Assembly: GCA_030272155.1 (NCBI GenBank)
Contig: CP126198.1
Coordinates: 744,001-808,000, forward strand
Direction of reading: 5' to 3'
DNA from: Tetradesmus obliquus
Taxonomy: Eukaryota; Chlorophyta; Chlorophyceae; Sphaeropleales; Scenedesmaceae
Length of the DNA: 64,000 nucleotides
Positions 46,641 to 56,730 of this stretch are shown here, piece after piece (the first letter of the stretch is position 1; each line of letters opens with the position of its first letter). Below the pieces are notes generated by a model. It saw nothing but the letters and a program-made list of their open reading frames with translations, was not told the DNA's origin and did not search any database. The translations under genes and the position numbers were made by a program.

Positions 46641-46677
46641 GTGCGACCTGCAACTCTTTGAACCTCAAGCAACAAAG

Positions 46678-46682
46678 TTACA
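46678..46682 (-). terminator. putative poly(A) signal TGTAA for the RsgA-like gene
   Basis: TGTAA on the minus strand, about 115 bp past the stop codon, a typical distance for green algae. Confidence 0.45.
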
Positions 46683-46795
46683 CAAGCTCCCCCGCAAGGA
46701 AACCATCTCCCGAGTGGGGAGCCGACGATACGGTAAGGGACAGAGAGAGCAACTCAAAACAGACTCAGGCACTCAAGAAGCAGCAGCACTACCCA

Positions 46796-46989
46796 TCATT
46801 CCTGCTGCTCCTCAGCGCTGTCATCCCACAGCCGCTGCTTCTGCCGCCGCCGGCTGGTGATGCGGTGCTTCTGGTCCAACCTCACCTCGTAACGAGCCAC
46901 GCCGCCGCGCCCGCTGACCACTTTCAGCGCGCCCTCGCGCCGCTGCTTGGCTAGCTGCATCACACGCACGTCATACTCCTCTCGCGCCT

Positions 46990-47054
<65 letters not shown>

Positions 47055-47363
47055 CAGGGTGACACCTTAGGTTTTAGGGTTCAGGTGTGTGTGGCGAGCT
47101 GCATCACACGCACGTCATACTCCTCGCGCGCCTGCGGCGGCAGCAGCAGCAGCAGCAGCAGCAGCAGACAGGGTGACACCTTAGGTTTTAGGGTTCAGGT
47201 GGGTGTGGCGAGCTGCATCACACGCACGTCATACTCCTCGCGCGCCTGCGGCGGCAGCAGCAGCAGCAGCAGCAGCAGACAGGGTGACACCTTAGGTTTT
47301 AGGGTTCAGGTGTGTGTGGCGAGCTGCATCACACGCACGTCATACTCCTCGCGCGCCTGCGGC

Positions 47364-47398
<35 letters not shown>

Positions 47399-48034
47399 GC
47401 AGGATGCATCATAATCCTGGCTTTGTGCAACCCAATGTGATCATGAACCTGGGTTGTTGTCATTACGCCAGCTTTCCTGCAGCTCCATGCTACATGCCTG
47501 CGTCGCATGCAGGACTGCCTTGGACGCGTAGCCCGCCTGCTTGCACGCACCCAAATGCACAACAATTGCAAAGCCTTTGTCAACATAAACACGCTTTCCT
47601 GGAACTCTCCATACAGCTTCTCGCGGATGCAAGTGTCACAGTGACTGGCCACGTGACATTCATACCTTGATCTCCGCCAGGAACTTCACGTAGTGCTCGT
47701 GGCGCTCCAGCTCAGCAGCAGTCACTGCACACCCCGGCTCCGCCAGGTGCATGCAGTCCGCAAACCTGCGGCAGCGCAGCACAGGCAGCAAACATACGCA
47801 ACCATTGATCAGTGTCTACTCATGCAGATGAACGTGTTGCTGCTGCATCTGACATGATGCATGGCAGACAACATGTGCACATGCGGCACTGTGAACATGC
47901 AGGGCGCGCGGCACTGCCGTCTGCCCACCACATGAGTACAACAGGGCTTTCGTGCTTCCTCGCACCAACGTCAACACAACAAGCAGAGCGCAGCACCTTG
48001 AGGCTGTACCGCAGTTCTCTCTGTTGCTGGCTGT

Positions 48035-48070
<36 letters not shown>

Positions 48071-50473
48071 CGCCGCAGCTGCAGCCACCCTGCGCCTCCA
48101 CTGCCACATTGCACTCAGGGAACAGCCGCGCCAGGTCAGCGCCGGCCACCCTGTCTAGCGCAGGCTGGTTGAACCCCAGAGTGTCGGCCATGAGCCCACC
48201 AAAGGGCAACTCGATCAGCGTCAACACAACACCGTCAACACAACACTCTCAACACGACACCCATAAACAAGCAGCACAGCCAAACCACAAAGCCCTGACA
48301 CTGGCTGTCTAGCAAACACAGCTATCCGCACCTGCAGCCGCCCTGCGCCTCCACTGCCGCGTTGAACTCGGGGAACAGCCTCGCCAGGTCAGCGCTGGCC
48401 ACCCTGTCCAAGGTTGGCTGGTTGAACCCCGGAGTGTCGGCCATGAGCCCACCAAAAGGCAGCTCAATTAGCGTCACGGTGCGCGTGGTGTGGCGACCCC
48501 GGCCGATCTTTGACACGTCGCCAACTGCCAGGAAGCTTCGGGATGAGTCTGCTGCTGCTGCTGCTGCTGAGGGTGATGCATGCTGCTGCTGCTGGTCTAT
48601 GCTGCTGCTGTCGGTGTAACCAGCTGCTGCTTGATCGGACTCTTCATAGCCCTGCTCATCTGCTGCAGCGCCTGCTGCTTCTGCTGCTGCTACTGCCGCT
48701 CCCAAAAGCCCCGCTGCCTCAGGCTTATGCCGCCCCATCCTTAGCGCGTTGATCAAGCTGCTTTTGCCAGCCCCAGAAGGACCAGCCACAACTGACACAG
48801 CTCCTTGCAGGGCCTGTGCCACCTCATTCAGTCCCTGGCCTGTTTCACAGCTAACTGCAACTGCGTGGTATCCCCAGGAGGCGACCTGCTGCAGCCGAAG
48901 TGTGACCTCGGACTCTGGGAGGAGGTCACACTTGTTGAGGGCAAGTGTGACCGGCAGGCCGGAGGCTCCTAGGCTGACCAGGAAGCGGGACACCTGCTGC
49001 GGCTCAAACTGCAGCAGCAACATAAAAGGACAGACATACATGCAATTATGTGTGAAGAGGTGGTTGTAAAAACGGATGACCGACATGTAGCTAGGGTGAG
49101 TAAACGGCTACTAGGTGTGCTTCACCAAGACAGTGACGCAGCGCATCTTGCCAGCTTGTTGGTCTGCCGAGAGTCATCAGTGTAGCAGTAGCTGCTGAAC
49201 CTTTCACAGACGCAACTGCATGCGCTGCCAATGCATGTTCTATTGCCCACAGGGAAGTCCGCACTCTAGGTTTCCACAATTGCGCACTGCACAACAGTGC
49301 ATCAGCAATTGCTGCTATACATACTGTCCACCTGGAGTAATATAATACCATCACCGCCACCTGGCATTGTGAATTGCATTCCCACTTGCTGCAGCACTCA
49401 CCGGCGGCTGTGTGAGCCCAAACAGCAGCAGCACATGCCCCACATTAGCAATGGCTGGGTCGGCCAGCTCACTGCTGCGAGGCTGCACTGACTCAACCAC
49501 GCCCCGGCCTTCCAGCCAGTCTATGCCATGCACTCTCACTCGATCCCCTACCAGGACTCGCTGATTGATCTTTTTAAGCAGCGCTCTGACTGTGCATAGC
49601 AGCTGCGTGCGCGGCGGCGGCACACGACTGCTGCTGCTGCTGCTGCTGGATGCTTGGGAGTTGCTGGCGTGTCTGCTTTGCAGCAGCTGCTCCTCGTCTT
49701 CGTCTTGTCTGCTGCTGGGACTATTACTGCTGCTGCTGCTGCTGCTTGCTTCTGAGCTGCTGTCTGCTGCTGCTGAGGTGTCCAGGTGTGAGATGTTCAC
49801 GCGCACATAATTGGCCTCGGCAGTGATCACCTGCACAGCAGCAGACAGAGGCCAGCACACAACATGCTTGGCGAACAGGATGCCTACTGTTGACCTTGCA
49901 CACAAATAACTTCAAAAAATTTCAGCGTATTGCTTGTTTTGGACTGGAAAAGCAGTGCAGCAAACCCATTTGGCTTAGCAGGCGTTGGGTCGACCAGCGC
50001 CTCACATGCCAGCAGCATGGCATTGCAGCACCAAATGAATCCAGAGAACTTGATTGAGGCCAGATGGCTGCCAAACACCATGAAGGCTTGAAAGTTACTG
50101 CTGGTTTGACCTGCTGCTGCTACATGACATTGCGTGCAAGTATCAGCTGCTTTCCATGAGCAGGCACCACACAAGGCATATTGTGACTGCGGGCACACAC
50201 CTGACCAAACGCTGCTTTTGGTAGCTGCTGCAGCGCCTGCCTTTCGCTCATTGCGTCCTGATAGCTCTGTTCGTAAGCTCGCACAACACCGGCCGTCCTG
50301 CTGCTCCCATGTCGGTGCTGCTGCTGCTGTCTGCTGCTTGCAGTAGAGAACCGCTGCACATGCCGCACGCATGGCGACCTGCTACTGCTAACGCGAACAA
50401 CCGCAAGTTTGTCGCACAACTCAGCAGTGCTACGCTGCATGCACCGTGCAAAAGGTGCTCGCAGTCTGAACAT
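46796..50473 (-). CDS. rsgA: RsgA/YjeQ-like circularly permuted ribosome-assembly GTPase
   Basis: Five phase-matched exons (minus): 50473-50201, 49830-49402, 49008-48332, 47765-47666, 46987-46796, giving 556 aa and TGA. The N-terminus is a transit-type leader rich in Arg and Ser. An OB-fold region follows with a Ser-rich insert, then LLCTVRALLKK and NVGHVLLLFG. The GTPase motifs come in permuted order G4-G1-G3: NKCDL (about 259), GPSGAGKSSLIN (310-321), DTPGF (425-429). An insert of about 60 residues separates G1 from the switch. The C-terminal zinc site is Cys459, Cys464, His466, Cys472 with HLAEPGCAV. RsgA checks maturation of the 30S ribosomal subunit; targeting to plastid or mitochondrion is inferred. 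The last exon adds a basic tail. Confidence 0.92.
46991..47397 (-). repeat. three acceptor-side copies of RsgA-like last exon, each with a CAG run
   Basis: Copies of the last exon's start (AREEYDVRVMQLA) begin at 47356, 47244 and 47130 before the real one at 46987. The units are 112-143 bp and nearly identical, and each contains a CTG/CAG run of varying length plus the block read on the plus strand as CACCTTAGGTTTTAGGGTTC. Near identity implies a recent duplication, with the triplet run changing length separately. Confidence 0.95.
48080..48227 (-). repeat. donor-side copy of RsgA-like exon 3 end
   Basis: About 145 bp repeat the end of exon 49008-48332 (LIELPFGGLMADT, GFNQP, LDRVA, ADLARLFPE, VEAQGGC). 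In this copy the DTPGF motif has become DTLGF and the donor is lost, so it is not functional. Confidence 0.93.
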
Positions 50474-50936
50474 CGTGGTGGGCTATGGAACTTTGTCTCC
50501 TGCAAGCACACAGAAATAGCCTAGCTATGTGAGAAACTATGAGTTTGCTTGCAACAGTGAGTCGACAGTAAGATGTTCTCAAACCCTACAGGTGGTCACG
50601 GGCACATGTCATGACGACACACTTCAGGTCCCATCTGCCATGACAGCTCAGCCACACGCCAGGTTGTTGAACTCGTAAGCCGGGATTACAGCAAGGCTGC
50701 AGCTAGTCTTCTACTTGTGCTTGCTTGACCAGCCACACAATCAGTGTTGCTGATCTCGCCCATTCAAACGCAGCTAGCACAGCTGTCAGAACCATACCCC
50801 AAGCTGCTCTGCACTGCGGCAGAGCCCTGCATAATGAAACCACGCACAGAGCAACAACAGCAGTCGGCTAACCACGTTAGGCCATCACAGCGACTACGCT
50901 GTGCTGCAAGGTGCTGTCACAACAGCACACACTGTA
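50474..50936. other. intergenic, 5' flank of the RsgA-like gene
   Basis: Nothing was recognised beyond the presumed promoter. Confidence 0.4.
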
Positions 50937-51012
50937 CAACACTGTCACTTGCTGCCAGCCATCGCTGCCACCTCAGCAGCAAAGTCCAGCTTACCCCCAT
51001 CCTCTCTCTGCA
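50937..51012 (-). repeat. downstream copy of the EF-Ts gene 3' end
   Basis: It matches 51227-51300 with few changes (plus-strand blocks GCTGCCAGCCAT, CACCTCAGCAGCAAA and CCATCCTCTCTCTGCAGCCC). It lies past the EF-Ts stop codon. Confidence 0.88.
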
Positions 51013-51216
51013 GCCCCCAACTAACAGCAGCCCACATCAAAGCAGCCAGCACGGTTATGAATCCGGCGCACAGCTGTGGTGACAAGCCTTGGCTTGGTGA
51101 TGCAGACTAGCCAGAGCAATCACAGCTCCAAAGGCTGAAAACAAGTTCTGCTGCGACTCCAGTGTGCTGCAAGATCACAGAAACACTTTCACAGAAACGC
51201 TGCCACAGAGACTCGG

Positions 51217-51426
51217 TCACTTGCTGCCAGCCATGGCTGCCACCTCAGCAGCAAAATCTAGCTTGCCTCCATCCTCTCTCTGCAGCCCCTCCCCAACCTG
51301 CACCCGCAGCAGTGCTGACACGGTCAACCCCCCCTGCAGCTGCAGCTGCTGCGCCTGCTGCTTCAGCAGCTGTGAGACAGTGAGGCTGTCGTCAAGGAGG
51401 TACTTCTGGTCCAGCAGGCACACCTG

Positions 51427-51484
<58 letters not shown>

Positions 51485-54400
51485 AGGCACGTGGTGTGGG
51501 GCCAGCGAAATATGCAAATAGCATGTGCCATGTATGGTACAGAGGCACAGGGTTTGGTTTGTTGGGCATGTGCAGCAGCACTCTAGGCTTGTGCCTAGAT
51601 CACACATAGCTGACGAGGCTCCTTGCCGCTCACAACAGCAGCATTTACGTGCAGCACCACACTAAGCAGCAAGACGAGATCAACCACTCACGTCTTTGCA
51701 CCACTTTGCCACCTTGCCATCCACAATCTTGGCCAGCACCTCCGCTGGCTTGCCCGGCATCTGCGCTGCTGTCGCAGACTCAAAGTCCGTGCGAGCAGCA
51801 GCCAGCGCTGCAGCCGGCATAGCCTGCCTACTGATGAATTGGCTAGCCATGCCTGCACTGTGCATGGCTAGGTTGGAGCCCAGCTGCTGCAGCTGCGCCT
51901 GCGCAGCCTGCAGGAAAAGTCAAAGTCAAAGGCTAAGTCAAACGTGAGTCGATGCGGTCACACACAGCAGCAGGTGGTGGCGGGAGCATCAGATAGACGG
52001 TCAACAGTCCAGTTACAACTGAGCCTGCACAGGCTGCAGGTAGTACGCCATGTGGCACATGACAAGATACATGTAGTAAAAGCAGCGGTTTGGCTTGCCT
52101 GCTGGCAGAGCAGCTGGCAAAACAAGTGTGCAGTGCACATGGCTCAGGCTGGCGCACAGCTGCAACAGCTCTGCTTGCCTGCCTGCCTGCGTGCCACAAT
52201 AAATCGAAGCAACAGTGCCAACCACTACACTGTACACAACGTGGCACAACCATCGGAAACAAAACCAACCGCAGAAGCTAGAGTTTGAATGCCCCACCTG
52301 TTCCAGCTGCGCTCCTGCCTGCAGCGCCACCACTGCTGCAATGCGGCCTGCGCCTGGCGCCACAGGCATGTGCACGTAGCTGGACACGACGCCTGCACAA
52401 GCATTGATGAAGGGAATGTGCACACCAGCGTGAATTAACTGCTGCATAGCAGGGTATCTTTGCAGTCACACCTCTGCAGGCGAAGGGGCCGCAGGCATCT
52501 GCGAATAGCTGGACACCACGCCCGCAAAGAGGAGTGTGCTTATGGGCAAGGCAGTGTGCACAAGCTGGGAGTGCCTGCTGCAGCACAAGCTGGCGCCACA
52601 GGCATGTGCACGAAGCTGGACACGACGCCTGCGGATGCATTGATGAAAAGGAGTGTGCAGAAGTGGCACAATCAACTGCTGCATATGCCTATGGCCAGCA
52701 GCGCGGCTGTACTGCAGTATCACATGACAATCGACGTGGATGCTTGAAAGGTTAAGGTTGCACCTGTGACGTGTGATGCGGCACAGCAGCACCAAAAACT
52801 GATGGAGTTTCTGCTGCAGCAATCTCTCGCATGCTTGTGCAGTGAACACACCACCACCTGCTCAACATGTGGCCAGGCTGACCAGGTGATGACAAGAATA
52901 GGTTACAACTGCAGTTTTGAGACAGACACTAACGCGTTGACCAATGATGCTCGTTCAGCTGAAGCTACTACAGCCTGACTTGCTGCTTCTGCTGCATAGT
53001 CCCCACCATGCGGCTCACCGCGAACCAGGCAGCCTCGCTGCGCACTCACCGTGTGGCCCTGCGCTGACCAGGTAGCCTCCCAACAGCAGAAATCAATGCA
53101 TTGCTCAATCAGTCAATCAGTCAACGCAATGCAACCCGGTCACCATTGTGTTCTGCACGGAAGCCACAGGAAGTACGCAACTTGGAAGCAGACACACGAT
53201 GAAAGCCAACTGCTGCATGGCTCTCACCGTGTTGCCCCACGCTGACCAGGTAGCCTAGCCACAGCAGAAGATACATCAATGGCTAACATGATTTAAACAA
53301 TCATTTTAATCAATGCAGTGCTGCGCACTCACCGTGTGGCCCTGCGCTGACGAGGTAGCCCCGCCGCAGCGCGATGTTCTCCCGCACCTGCCCCGCCAGC
53401 AGCGCACAGCCCTCCTCGATGCTGCTGCCATCACCCAGGCGCGCTGCAGCCAGCTGTAACACAACACAGCAGCAGGCGCAACATCAGGTGCAGCAGCAAC
53501 ATAAAACAGCAGCAGCAGCAGTCAATCCACCTGCCACTGTAAGCAAGCTGTGCACATGCCGCCAGTCAGCCGCGCTGCCGCCAGCTGTGGCACAACACGG
53601 CAGCAGCAGGCAGAGCACCCAGCAGCAGCCACAGAAGACAGCGGCACAATCAGGCCATGAGACGCTGAGCATGCGCGCGGGGTGCCACAGGTGTGCAGCA
53701 ACGACTGTCATGACAGTACATCTGCAGCCCATTACTCCTGAAATGATCAGCATCTTACCTGCTGAGAGTCAATCCCGTGCACCTGCCCTGCAGTTGCTGC
53801 TGCCGCCGCTGCTGCTGCTGCTCCTTGTGCACATACATCTGCAGCCAAGCACACCTAAAAACATTGGCAGCTCACCTGCTGAAAGTCAATCTCGTGCACC
53901 TGCCCTGCTGCTGCTGCTGCCTGTGGCGCCAGGCCCAGCGCCGCCTTGGCTGCTGCTGCTGCCAGCTGCTGGAAGGGTGCGGAGCGGCCCACAAAGTCTG
54001 TCTCGCTGTTGATCTCCACAACAGACACGAGCTCGTGGCCCAGCTGCAGGAAACAACATCAGAAAGTAACACAAGTGACAAAAAAGCAGTGGAGGTGCAC
54101 CGTGCAAAGCCCACAAAGTCTGTCTCACTGTTGATCTCCACAACAGACACCAGCCCGTGGCCCAACTGCAGGAAAATGACAAAAAATGTAACAATAGTGA
54201 GTTGTTATTGCTGTTGATCTCCACCACAGACACCAGCCCGTGGCTCAGCTACAGGATATCACATAAGAAAGTAACAACACAACAGCAAAGATGCAGCAGC
54301 GAGGTCGACTCAGAAGAATCTGAGTAGAGGCAGAGCAGAACCCAGGCAGCTGATTCAACCAGCGCCGCAGCCGCTGCAACAGAGGCAAAACTTCAAAGCT

Positions 54401-55138
54401 GCGTCGCTGGATGTTTGACCTGGCCAGCTTCTGCAAACTTGTACTGCTAAACACGTGTTATGCTTCTCAATCCTCATAGTCCTTGTTGTGGTACACGCAG
54501 CCGCACCTGTGCCACTGCCACCAAGCCCTCTGAGGCGTGTCGAGAGGCCTTCTTGACCGCTGCTGCCAGCCCCTTGAGGCGCAGCGCCTCCATGGCTGCG
54601 CCCATGTCCCAGCCGGCTGCTGCCAGGCAGGACTGCGGGCAGCATTGGTCCGCAGTAGATTTTACAGATAATGCCAGCAAACCCAGAGTGAGGCAAGGAT
54701 GTATCACTACTTCAGAGCACAAAGGCAGCTGCAGTCAGACCCTACTACTACTGCTTTTGTAATTGGCTCGCTGGCAGCACGGGTTGAGCAGCACGGGAAG
54801 CTGGCACCTCTAGCCTGATGTGCAGGCAGGACACAGCAGTACACACAGCCTGGAGATGTTCATTGGCTGCTGGCGGCCTGTTGTACCTTCACATCTGCTA
54901 TGGGAGCTCCACTTGTCTTCCTCAGCTCCTTTATCATGTCCATGGCATTGGCAGGCATGCCCGCAGCGCTGTAGCTGCGGCCCGTGCCTGCTGCTGCTGC
55001 TGCTGTGCTGTCCTGAAGACAGCTGCTCGCGCTGCATGGCCAGCTGCTGGCCGTATTTGCGGCTGCTGCTGCAAGCTGCTGCCACTGTGGACCTAGCAGG
55101 GCCGATCTGACGAGAGGTGTACTGCACTGGCGCAGCAT
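51217..55138 (-). CDS. TSFM: mitochondrial-type elongation factor Ts
   Basis: Seven phase-matched exons (minus): 55138-54887, 54632-54507, 54043-53876, 53453-53333, 52392-52298, 51907-51692, 51423-51217, giving 394 aa and TGA. The leader is Arg/Ser/Ala-rich with GRSYSAAG, as at mitochondrial cleavage sites. The UBA-like N-domain has IKELRKTSGAPIADVK and LRLKGLAAA, followed by the EF-Ts signature VEINSETDFVGR, then RRGYLVSAGPHG, SSYVHMP, and the C-terminal GKPAEVLAKIVDGKVAKW and VCLLDQKYLLDD. EF-Ts reloads EF-Tu with GTP in organelle translation. Exon-edge copies lie in most introns. It is divergent from the DOHH gene, with 474 bp between starts. Confidence 0.93.
51428..51483. repeat. (CAG)n run
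   Basis: About 18 pure CAG units lie directly before the acceptor of the last EF-Ts exon, the same place as the run in the FBH1-like gene. Confidence 0.95.
52455..52640 (-). repeat. two acceptor-side copies of EF-Ts exon 5 start
   Basis: Copies begin at 52628 and 52521 before the real exon at 52392 and encode GVVSS(F/Y)..MP(V/A)AP. Offsets are 107 and 129 bp. Confidence 0.88.
52995..53260 (-). repeat. donor-side copies of EF-Ts exon 4 end
   Basis: Short copies of the RRGYLVSAGPHG end plus GTGAG donor (GYLVSVGQHGES near 53225-53255, and a similar one near 53045-53075) follow exon 53453-53333. Confidence 0.78.
54105..54250 (-). repeat. two acceptor-side copies of EF-Ts exon 3 start
   Basis: Copies beginning at 54248 and 54165 encode L(S/G)HGLVSVVEINS, the second with ETDFVG, before the real exon at 54043. 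Offsets are 83 and 122 bp. Confidence 0.92.
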
Positions 55139-55612
55139 GTTGGGTGATCTGGCGTGCTTGCTTGCAACCTGACCTTCTGGTGCAGTTCAATATTATATAG
55201 ATGATTTGGATTAACAGTTGAATGTGTAAAGAGCGTGTGCAAAACACAGACAGCTCCGATCAGGTGTCACCAGTCCACAATATTGGGTGACCTGGGTGGA
55301 GAAAGCACTCAAACTACTACAACGTCAGCATAATTGACATGCCGCTCAGTTGCTTTGACTGCGCTTGCAGCGCCCGCCACATTTGTGGTCCCGCGTAACA
55401 GTGTCATGCCCGTATCACTTGAATGCTGCTGCTGCGCTACTATACTCCTGGCATTACTGGTACCTTTGTTGATTACTCTGCGCTGGATACCATTCGTTCG
55501 CCTTTCTGCCGGCGCTCTCGGAACAATCGGCCTGCCACACGCTATCCTTGCACTTCCCAATCACCGCCCCAGTTTGTGCCAATAACACATTACATTTACG
55601 ATTAAATTGGCC
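55139..55612. promoter_or_regulatory. possible bidirectional promoter, EF-Ts and DOHH genes
   Basis: The two start codons are 474 bp apart and divergent. No clear core promoter element was recognised. Confidence 0.45.
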
Positions 55613-56030
55613 ATGGCAACTCTCGTGCAAGCCCCTGAGGAAGTCGTGCAGAGGCTGCAGCAGAAACTTCAGGCAGACGACACCTCACTACCAGACAAGT
55701 ACAGGGCTTTATTCTCATTGCGCAATGTCGCTGGCACAGAGGCAACACATGCACTGACCAAAGGTAAATCCGCAGCAGCTGTATGGCTAGCTGCATGACG
55801 GCGGGTGCTGCAGCCAGTTCTGCAGCAGCACATGTGATGACGACATGGCTGGCTGCTGACTGTCTGCTGATGTTGCTGTTGCTGCTGTTTGCAGCCTTGC
55901 AGGACGAGTCAGACCTGTTCAGACATGATGTGGCTTTCTGCTTGGGCCAGAGGCAGGACCCCACAGCAGTTGGCATCCTGAAGCAGCTCGTGGCAGATAG
56001 CCAGCAACACGCCATGTGAGGACGCGATTG

Positions 56031-56067
<37 letters not shown>

Positions 56068-56680
56068 GCAGTGCGTGCTGCCAGCGCGACAGCAGTAATC
56101 CAATGTGCCTACAGTGCTGTGCTTGCCGTTACGGTTCGCTTGCATGCACATGGCTAGTTTGCAGGGGTACCAGCAGTCGTGCTGCCACTCTAGCTGCATG
56201 CGTCGTATAGTCAAACCTGTGAGCCGTCTCTCAGAAGCGCAGATGCAAAGCGCCTGGGCGTCTGATAATATCTTCTTACTGCTTCGTTTTAGTAAGCAGT
56301 TGCCGTCCAGTAGTGGCGTGCCAGCTGATGGCTTGGCACCAGTGCAGCTTGCCTGCCCTGCTGTGTATCGGCCAGCTTTAAAATTACGCCCCCCACTCAT
56401 ACACTTACTCTTGACCCCAGCATGCACCTCCTCATCACAACAGGCACCCTTCATTATAATCTGTTGTAACAACCCCTTGTTATAATGTTCCTGCAGGGTG
56501 CGCCACGAGGCAGCAGAGGCGCTGGGTGCCATTGCCGACCCAGACTGCCTGCAGCTGCTGCAGCGCCACGCAGCAGACAGCTGCCAGGAAGTGGCAGAAA
56601 CTTGCCAGCTGGCATTGGGCAGGCTAGCATACCTAGAGCAGAAAAAAGCAGCAGCAGCAGCAGCAGATGCAGCAGATGGT

Positions 56681-56730
<50 letters not shown>

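Noticed and set aside
47063-47320. Telomere-like TTTTAGGGTT units
   Set aside because: Each repeat unit holds a single TTTTAGGG, carried along with the RsgA exon-edge duplication; there is no telomeric run.
46947-47414. Plus-strand repeat protein of Ser runs and SCITRTSYSSRACG units
   Set aside because: It is antisense to the RsgA last-exon copies; the minus-strand reading keeps frame with the RsgA exons.
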